Shown: positions 1 to 5,000 of the stretch, one piece after another | Layout: each line of letters begins with the position of its first letter | Position numbering within the stretch: position 1 is the stretch's first letter | NCBI GenBank assembly: GCA_001828545.1 | Contig: MHYW01000090.1 | Location: 1-5,081, forward strand | DNA: 5,081 nt | Reading direction: 5' to 3' | From: Planctomycetes bacterium RIFCSPHIGHO2_12_FULL_52_36 | Lineage (GTDB): Bacteria; Planctomycetota; Brocadiia; Brocadiales; Bathyanammoxibiaceae | The notes under the pieces: generated by a model | Databases searched by the model: none | Seen by the model: only the letters and a program-made list of their open reading frames with translations | What the model was told of the DNA's origin: nothing | Position numbers and translations under genes: made by a program

Positions 1-1
1 A

Positions 2-8
2 CTCCTCT
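2..8 (-). promoter_or_regulatory. Possible ribosome binding site of a leftward gene starting outside the window
   Basis: The minus strand ends at the window edge with AAATAATAAAAGAGGAGT. The AGAGGAG part resembles a Shine-Dalgarno sequence after an A-rich leader. If real, a start codon should lie within about ten bases beyond the edge. It fits the leftward promoter candidate at 228-256, but no coding sequence is visible to confirm it. Confidence 0.28.
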
Positions 9-62
9 TTTATTATTTGAGACCTCTGCAAAAGTAGCAACCGAAATCCCCTCCCCCTGAAT

Positions 63-82
63 GGGGGAGGGAAGGGTGGGGG
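63..82 (+). other. G-quadruplex motif, plus strand
   Basis: Four G-tracts (GGGGG, GGG, GGG, GGGGG) are separated by loops of 1, 2 and 1 bases (A, AA, T). This meets the strict G3+N1-7 rule, and the very short loops are typical of stable parallel quadruplexes. It lies in the left half of the palindromic element at 19-194, and its first tracts also form the right arm of the hairpin at 49-71, so the two structures compete. Confidence 0.6.
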
Positions 83-125
83 TGAACACACCCCTTAATC
101 CCCTCTTAATAGAGGGGAAAAATCA

Positions 126-145
126 CCCTCCCCCTTCCCCCTCCC
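126..145 (-). other. G-quadruplex motif, minus strand
   Basis: Read on the minus strand from 145 to 126, four tracts (GGG, GGGGG, GGGGG, GGG) are separated by A, AA and A. The loop pattern of 1-2-1 mirrors the plus-strand motif at 63-82, and the two are approximate inverted copies. RNA made leftward through this element would carry this G-rich motif followed by the C-rich complement of the other. Confidence 0.6.
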
Positions 146-227
146 ATCAAGGGAGGGGGAAACTAAAGGCCCACATGCCTTTTCCAGAGGTTTCTATTCA
201 TGTATGTGGCAGATTCTGAGGTTTTTA

Positions 228-256
228 AATATAGACAATTCTCTGTGGTTTGTAAA
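228..256 (-). promoter_or_regulatory. Candidate sigma70-type promoter pointing left
   Basis: On the minus strand, TTTACA (256-251, 5 of 6 to TTGACA) is followed after exactly 17 bases by TATATT (233-228, 5 of 6 to TATAAT). The site sits in the only AT-rich part of the intergenic stretch. Transcription would begin near position 221, run through the palindromic element at 19-194, and leave the window on the left, where a ribosome-binding-like string is seen. The call rests on consensus matching only, and AT-rich spacers give such matches by chance. Confidence 0.35.
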
Positions 257-285
257 TATGAAAGTGGCTGGATGTGGAGGGAAAT

Positions 286-307
286 GGACAGGCCTGAAGG
301 TCTGTCC
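286..307. repeat. Short REP-like hairpin (GGACAGGCC / GGTCTGTCC)
   Basis: The 9-base arms at 286-294 and 299-307 pair with one G-T wobble around the loop TGAA, and are followed by CTACG. It is the first of three adjacent hairpin repeats filling 286-409. It has no trailing T-run on either strand, so it is not called a terminator. Confidence 0.65.
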
Positions 308-318
308 CTACGCCTTTG

Positions 319-379
319 TGTCATTCTGAGCGAAGCGAAGAATCTCAAGGCTAGACCCTTCGCTCCGCTCAGGGTGACA
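319..379. repeat. REP-like hairpin repeat (TCATTCTGAGCGAAGCGAAG type)
   Basis: The arms at 319-340 and 358-379 are inverted copies matching in 19 of 22 positions, with a 17-base loop. The left arm reads TGTCATTCTGAGCGAAGCGA and continues AG; the right arm is the complement of TGTCACCCTGAGCGGAGCGA plus AG. This motif is one I recall as a widely dispersed intergenic repeat in many unrelated bacterial genomes. The short reading frames it creates (for example V-I-L-S-E-A-K-N-L) are artefacts of the repeat, not genes. Confidence 0.85.
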
Positions 380-383
380 CCCT

Positions 384-409
384 GTAGGGTGCGTCTAGAC
401 GCACCCTAC
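384..409. repeat. 26-bp perfect palindrome just past the peptidase stop codon
   Basis: The sequence from GTAGGGTGCGTCT to AGACGCACCCTAC is a perfect 26-base palindrome, giving an 11-bp stem with a CTAG loop as RNA. It starts 7 bases after the TAA of the leftward peptidase gene, where a terminator or mRNA 3'-end protector would sit. No T-run follows on the minus strand (the next bases are AGGGTGTCACC), so it is not a canonical intrinsic terminator. It more resembles a dispersed REP-type palindrome that may stabilise or end the transcript. Confidence 0.8.
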
Positions 410-416
410 TTTGTAG

Positions 417-2045
417 TTAAGGAGTAATCGTCCTCTCGCCCTTCAAGAGTATTGCCAGTCTATTGATGGAGGCAGTGGCCTCCTCTTCCTGTCCCATTTC
501 TCTGTAGAGGATTGCCAGCCTCTGGTGGACGATGGGGTTAAAGGGGTTGATGTGGCTGGCCTCAAGGTAGTTCTCTATGGCCCTCTGGGGCTCTCCCTCC
601 CTTTTATGCAGTTCTCCCAGGGTAACATAAGTAGAGACATAATCAGGGTAGCTATTCATGGTCTCATTCAACAACCTCTCGGCCTCTTCCAGACGGCCGT
701 TAAATAAGTAGGAATTGGCCAGCTTATTCAGCACCTGCGGAGAGCCGAGGCCGGAGTGTTGATGGGCCTTCTCATACTCAAGGAGGGCGGCATCTGGGCG
801 GTTCTCCTCACTGAGCGTATCGCCCAGCGTGGTGAATCGTCTCGTCTCCTCGGCCTCTATCTCCATGGGACTATCCTCTTTCTTCCCCGGCTCCTTTATC
901 TTGGTAGCCATGACCTGGAGACCCGGTATCTTGCTTAACCCCAGACCATGCAGGTAGGAATGCCACGCCCCTTGAAAATCATCAAATGAGGTGGCAAGGC
1001 CGTCTGCTACCGCCTCTTCCACACCCTTCCCCCCTTTTATCCCCTGGAGTATCTCATTGAGGAGGGGGTAGCCTCCCCTCTTTACTATATATCTGATGGA
1101 AGAGAGCACCTCTGCAAAGGCCAGGGCGGCGTCTTCCCTGCTCTTGAGCTTGGCTATGGAGGGGTGCATCTCCTCAAAGGTAATAAAGGAGTTGCTCTCC
1201 AGGGCCTGGGCCAGGAGGTGACTCTGTACCGGAGTGAGGTCTCTCCCCTCGGCAGATTTCCATCTGGACTCCTCAAACTTGGCCAACCCCTCGTGGAACC
1301 AGATGGGCGTGAGGTTGCGGGTCTTGTGGCTTATGACGTAATGGACGTACTCATGGGCCAGGGTATCCATCCAGGGATACCCCCTGAGTAAGAGCCTGGG
1401 GGAGAGTACCATGAGGCGGTTGAAGTGGCAGATGGCTACTGCCCCTGAGGTCTCTATCTCTTTTCTAGTTAGGGTGCTTGCCGCCGAGAAGGACTCCAGG
1501 GTGGGGTATATCTCTACTACGACTTTATCCTTCGGGAAGAAATCAAGGTCTTTGCCTATCTCCATGCAGGCCTTTTCCAGGGCCTCCTGGGCGTAATCCA
1601 GGAGCACCTCGTCTTTGCCAGGGGCGTAGCGGAGGAGGAAATGGGGGGTAGGATACTCCGCAAAGTCCCTGGCCGTCCCATACATACGGGTGAGGAACAC
1701 GAGGAACTCCCTGCCTTCAGGGTAGTCTTTGGGACGCCCTTCCAGTAGCTTTATGGCCCCATTGTAATCCCCCAGGTAGAACTTTACCTTTGACGCCAGA
1801 TACAGGGCCTCCGGGCTGTCTCCATAGAGGCCCATCAGGGTACGGGACACCTCCTCGGCCTCTTCTATTTCCCAGTGGGTCAGGTGTTCATCCCCCAGGT
1901 GATAGAGTTCGTAGGGGTTAGGGGCGGCGGTACCCTGAGCTTCGGAGGCCAATAAGTCTGACGGCAGTAGGCAGTAGGCAACGAACGGTAGACAGCAAAC
2001 ACTAGACAGTAGACAGTAGACAGTAAATAGCGAAAACCTTCTCAT
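417..2045 (-). CDS. Exported TPR protein with central peptidase MA-like (HEXXH) metallohydrolase domain
   Basis: This is a predicted periplasmic zinc metallopeptidase fused to protein-interaction repeats, 542 residues and complete. Residues 1-36 look like a Sec signal peptide: MRR, then a long hydrophobic core, with likely cleavage near LLASEA. No good lipobox is seen. Residues 43-105 form one or two TPR-like helical pairs. Residues 133-370 form the peptidase MA-like domain, with the HEYVH motif at 231-235 (H231 and H235 as zinc ligands, E232 as catalytic base) and WFHEGLAKFEE at 249-259, where E252 is the probable third ligand. Residues 401-537 hold about four TPRs. The ATG is preceded by AAAGGG with a 5-base gap, and no other start fits before M71. 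The gene follows the DUF4175-like gene after 13 bases, so it is probably co-transcribed and may act on the same envelope complex. The substrate is unknown. Activity is likely because the motif is intact, but it is not proven. The signal peptide is encoded by a 7-bp repeat, listed separately. Confidence 0.9.
   Translation of the reverse strand: MRRFSLFTVYCLLSSVCCLPFVAYCLLPSDLLASEAQGTAAPNPYELYHLGDEHLTHWEIEEAEEVSRTLMGLYGDSPEALYLASKVKFYLGDYNGAIKLLEGRPKDYPEGREFLVFLTRMYGTARDFAEYPTPHFLLRYAPGKDEVLLDYAQEALEKACMEIGKDLDFFPKDKVVVEIYPTLESFSAASTLTRKEIETSGAVAICHFNRLMVLSPRLLLRGYPWMDTLAHEYVHYVISHKTRNLTPIWFHEGLAKFEESRWKSAEGRDLTPVQSHLLAQALESNSFITFEEMHPSIAKLKSREDAALAFAEVLSSIRYIVKRGGYPLLNEILQGIKGGKGVEEAVADGLATSFDDFQGAWHSYLHGLGLSKIPGLQVMATKIKEPGKKEDSPMEIEAEETRRFTTLGDTLSEENRPDAALLEYEKAHQHSGLGSPQVLNKLANSYLFNGRLEEAERLLNETMNSYPDYVSTYVTLGELHKREGEPQRAIENYLEASHINPFNPIVHQRLAILYREMGQEEEATASINRLAILLKGERTITP
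1341..1355 (-). other. HEXXH zinc-binding active-site codons (HEYVH)
   Basis: On the minus strand these fifteen bases read CATGAGTACGTCCAT, which is H-E-Y-V-H, residues 231-235 of the TPR/peptidase protein. Sixteen residues separate this motif from E252 in the W-F-H-E-G-L-A segment, the spacing type of gluzincin-like enzymes in which a downstream glutamate completes the zinc site. All key residues are present, so there is no sign that this is a catalytically dead homologue. Confidence 0.85.
1963..2025. repeat. Degenerate 7-bp tandem repeat (GRCAGTA x9) inside the signal-peptide coding region
   Basis: Nine consecutive 7-base units can be laid out on the plus strand: GGCAGTA, GGCAGTA, GGCAACG, AACGGTA, GACAGCA, AACACTA, GACAGTA, GACAGTA, GACAGTA. 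Both ends are perfect and the middle is degenerate. The array covers codons 7-28 of the downstream peptidase gene, which is read on the other strand as TACTGTC units. Because 7 bases and 3-base codons give a 21-base cycle, the protein shows a 7-residue period (VYCLLSS, VCCLPFV, AYCLLPS) that forms the hydrophobic core of the signal peptide. The repeat family probably also occurs outside genes in this genome, but that cannot be tested from this window. Confidence 0.9.
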
Positions 2046-2058
2046 ACTTTCCCTTTAA

Positions 2059-5000
2059 CTACTCAACCAATTTCCTATAGTAGTCCTTATTCAGTTCCTG
2101 ATACTTCTGGGGCAGGCCCTGCTTCATGGCGTCCAGGATGTCCTGGCGAAACTCCTTGGGTACCTTATAGGCCTCGGCAGTGGGTATCTTTACCTCCTCC
2201 ATGGAGAAGCCACTGTCTCCGTCTTCCCCTAGGTCTCTGCGACGCATAACGTACTGCGGCATGGGCAATCCCCTGGACATCATCCCCTTTGCGAGCCTTT
2301 CCATAGACTCCCCAAGCCCCTTCCTGGCCTGGGCCAGTTCATGCAGGGCCTCTCTCTCTTCCGTCAGAGACTGGGGGGCATTCTCCCCGGAGAGTCTTTG
2401 CGTGGCCTTCCCCATGTGGCCCTCAGCCTCTTTCAGATGCCCTGTGGACTCTTCGCCCATGACAGGATTACCCTGGGAAAGCTTCTCAAGGGATTGGCCC
2501 AGATACTGGGCCTGACCCCCCAACTCTTCCTGCCTGCCTGACAGTCCTTTAAACGTCTCCTTTTCCTCCTCGGTCAACGTCTTACTGCGCTCCTCAAAGG
2601 CGTCGGCAATGGATTCCAACTCCTTTACCATCTCCTCCCCCAACTTCCTGGCGGTGGAGAGGTGCTCGGAGGATTTTTCGTTAAACTCCTCCGCCTCCCG
2701 GTTGGGTAGACCCATGGGAGAGGCCCGCTTCATCTCCGAGTCCCAGTATCTTAAATCCTTGAGGCTCTGACGGGACATCTCCAGGGACTCCTTGAAATCC
2801 TGTCCCTTCAGCACCTCCTCCTGCTGGGCCAGCTTTTCCTTAAGGTTGGGGAGTGCCTCAGAGAGGGCGTCGTAGGTGTCTATCATGGGGTCCTTCCGCT
2901 TTGCCTGGTTCAGACGGGCCATCTTCTCGCTGAGCTTCTCCATGTCCTCCCGGCCCATCTGTTGTCCCAGAGGGGGCAGAAAAGGCCAGCCATCCCTCCT
3001 CCCCCTGTCCTTGAGCATCTTTGAGACCTCCTTTTCCTGGGCAGAATATTCCTTTAGCTCCGGGTGGCCGTGCAGTTGGTCCTCCAGTTGGCCCAGTTCC
3101 TCCTGCATCTTCTCAAGCCTCTTCTCCTGCCGCTGGAGGATACCTTCCGGGGTGCCGTCCATTTTTTCCTGGGTCCTGGACTGTATGTCTTTCTTCAGTT
3201 TCTCGGTAGACTGGGCCAGGTGTTTCTCGTTTTCCTCCAGCTCTTTGAGCCTCTTGTCCAGGTTCTGCATCTTCTGCAGGGCCTCGGAATAGGTAGAGTC
3301 CACGTACTGTTGGGCACTCTGGCCCATCTGCTGGAGCATCTTTTCCATAGAGTCCAGTGCCTTGAGGGCGGACTGGAGGGCCTTCTCCACGTCTCCACTC
3401 TCCAGGGCCTTCCTCATCTCTTCCAATTCCCTGGCCAGCTCCACATCGGCCAGGTTCTTCAGGGCGTCCACGTTGATAAACTCTTCCATACGGTGGCTGG
3501 ACATCTGGGAGAGTTTTTCCATCATCTCCTTAATCAATTCTTCTAACCTCTGTAACTCCTTCATGGCCTGGTCAGCGGCCCCCTCCTTCCCCTGACGGAG
3601 GTCTTCAAGGAGACGAGTTAAGGCCTGCTGGGAATTGTCAACGTGCCTATCCATCCCCATGAAATCATCCAGCCTTTCCTTCCGAAGGAGTTCTGCTAGA
3701 AACAATACGTCCCCTTCCAGTTCCTGCACCTCTTTCTCCTGATGGGACTGGAGTTCTCCCCTGAATCTGTCGGCAAAACTGCGTCTCAGGGCTATTACCC
3801 TCTCTTCCCTCTCCTCAAATAGCCCCGATAGCCTTGACTGCATGTTTTGCAGGCTGTAGTAAACCGTGTAATTAGCCAGGGCATCTCCTTCCATATCCGT
3901 TAACACCTTCCGGAAGAGGTCCAGGAGAGAGAGGCCCTTCTGCCTTAACACCTCCTGCTCCAGGAGCAGTTCCTCTCTGGAGGGGGCTGCCTTTGGGGTT
4001 TTCACCAGTTCCTCCGCCAGGACCTGGACCATCTCTTTAAAGAGTGTCTCCTGCAGGGAAAGCATCTCGTAGTGCTTTTTCTCAGGACTGTAGACCTCCA
4101 AATAGTGGGTCCTGGAGCGGGCCACCTTGGGGCCGCTAACGGTGTCATTATCCAGGGCCTCCAGATGATAGGCCAGCCTCTCCCCTGGAGAGGGCTTTAG
4201 TCCGCCTGAGGCGGACAGGTCCCAATCGTAACTACCCCTATGTTCCCGTACACCTGAGGCGGTATCCGCCCCGGGTGTACCGGGAGTATAGGCGGATTCA
4301 AACGTCTCCAGACTCCTGGTTACCCCCGTACCCTCCAGTACCAGCCTGACCTCCTTTAACCCAAAATCATCCCTGGCCCGATACTGGATTCCTACTCTCT
4401 CCCTCTCCATCACCACCTTCACTTCCTCTGGCGCCTGGATGGTTATGGTCGGACACTCGTCTTCTTCAATAGTTATACTGTGCGGGTCTGATTTCAGTGG
4501 GGATGGGACGTATCCTGCACCTGCCGGTAGCGTGACCTCAAGACAGTAGTTGCCACCCTCAAGTAGGACGATACTCCCCTTGAGGGTGTTGCCTTCCACC
4601 CTTACAGGGGTGCTGGAGACCCCGTTCACTACAAGGTTGGCGGAGGCCAGGGGGCGGTCGCTCCTGGCAGTTATCTCTACCTGACTCCCCCTCAGGGCCT
4701 TGAGGTCTCCACTGGAGCCTGAGACCGTCCTGGGGGGCAGGGCGGTATACATGGGATACTTATAGGTAAGGATGAAGTCCCCTATCACTGGTGGGCCAGG
4801 CGGGGCTGCGGCGGTAGGATAGCCACCACGCAGGAATTGGTATCCCCCCAGGAAATAGCCAGGCTCAATGGCCCAGAAGAGGCCAAGCAAACCTATGGTC
4901 AGGGTCAGGCCCTTGAGGTTCCTCCACAGCCCGTGTCTTGGGACAATTTCTTTAGGTTCAAGCCCTTTGAGCCTATTAGCCGTGTCTTTCAGTAACTCGG

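Larger units (their letters stand above)
19..194. repeat. 176-bp MITE-like palindromic element with terminal inverted repeats
   Basis: The ends are 16-base inverted repeats matching at 14 positions: GAGACCTCTGCAAAAG at 19-34 and the complement of GAAACCTCTGGAAAAG at 179-194. Inside are three perfect hairpins: 49-57 with 63-71 (9 bp), 99-106 with 111-118 (8 bp) and 135-145 with 151-161 (11 bp). The two outer G/C-run blocks are approximate inverted copies of each other. There is no coding capacity, which fits a non-autonomous miniature element. A target-site duplication is not clear: the left flank is TATTATTT and the right flank is TATTCATG. The mobilising transposase is not in the window and its family cannot be assigned. 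Confidence 0.55.
1..416. other. Non-coding, repeat-filled region downstream of the operon
   Basis: No credible gene was found here on either strand. The two short open frames that cover it (200-427 plus and 163-348 minus) are translations of the palindromic repeats and have no codon pattern or binding site that supports them. The content is one MITE-like element (19-194), an AT-rich spacer with a promoter candidate (195-285) and three adjacent REP-like hairpins (286-409). No tRNA, CRISPR array or canonical intrinsic terminator is seen. Confidence 0.8.

Noticed and set aside
99..118. The TCCCCTCT / AGAGGGGA hairpin as a terminator
   Set aside because: The plus strand continues with A residues and the minus strand with TTAAGGGG, so neither has the needed T-tail. 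The hairpin is part of the palindromic element.
384..409. The perfect 26-bp palindrome as a canonical intrinsic terminator
   Set aside because: No T-run follows the stem on either strand; the minus strand continues AGGGTGTCACC and the plus strand TTTGTAGTTA. A repeat with possible mRNA-end function is the safer call.
163..427. Short open frames on both strands in the intergenic region (200-427 plus, 163-348 minus) as small genes
   Set aside because: Both translate palindromic repeats (V-I-L-S-E-A-K-N-L on one strand, R-F-F-A-S-L-R-M-T on the other), lack good ribosome sites, and one overlaps the end of the peptidase gene.
1973..2020. A lipobox in the peptidase signal peptide, making it a lipoprotein
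   Set aside because: The cysteines in the hydrophobic core are preceded by Val-Tyr, Ser-Val, Val-Cys or Ala-Tyr rather than a Gly/Ala/Ser at -1. They come from the repeat, so a standard Sec signal is more likely.
1963..2025. The 7-bp tandem array as a CRISPR or iteron-type replication origin
   Set aside because: The units are too short for CRISPR and have no spacers. There is no Rep gene or AT-rich melting region beside them, and the array lies inside a coding sequence.
2876..3595. Antisense open frames of 77-160 codons opposite the coiled-coil region
   Set aside because: They are complements of Glu/Lys/Gln/Leu-rich codons, giving Ser/Phe/Leu-rich products with no family likeness. The minus-strand frame is clearly the coding one.
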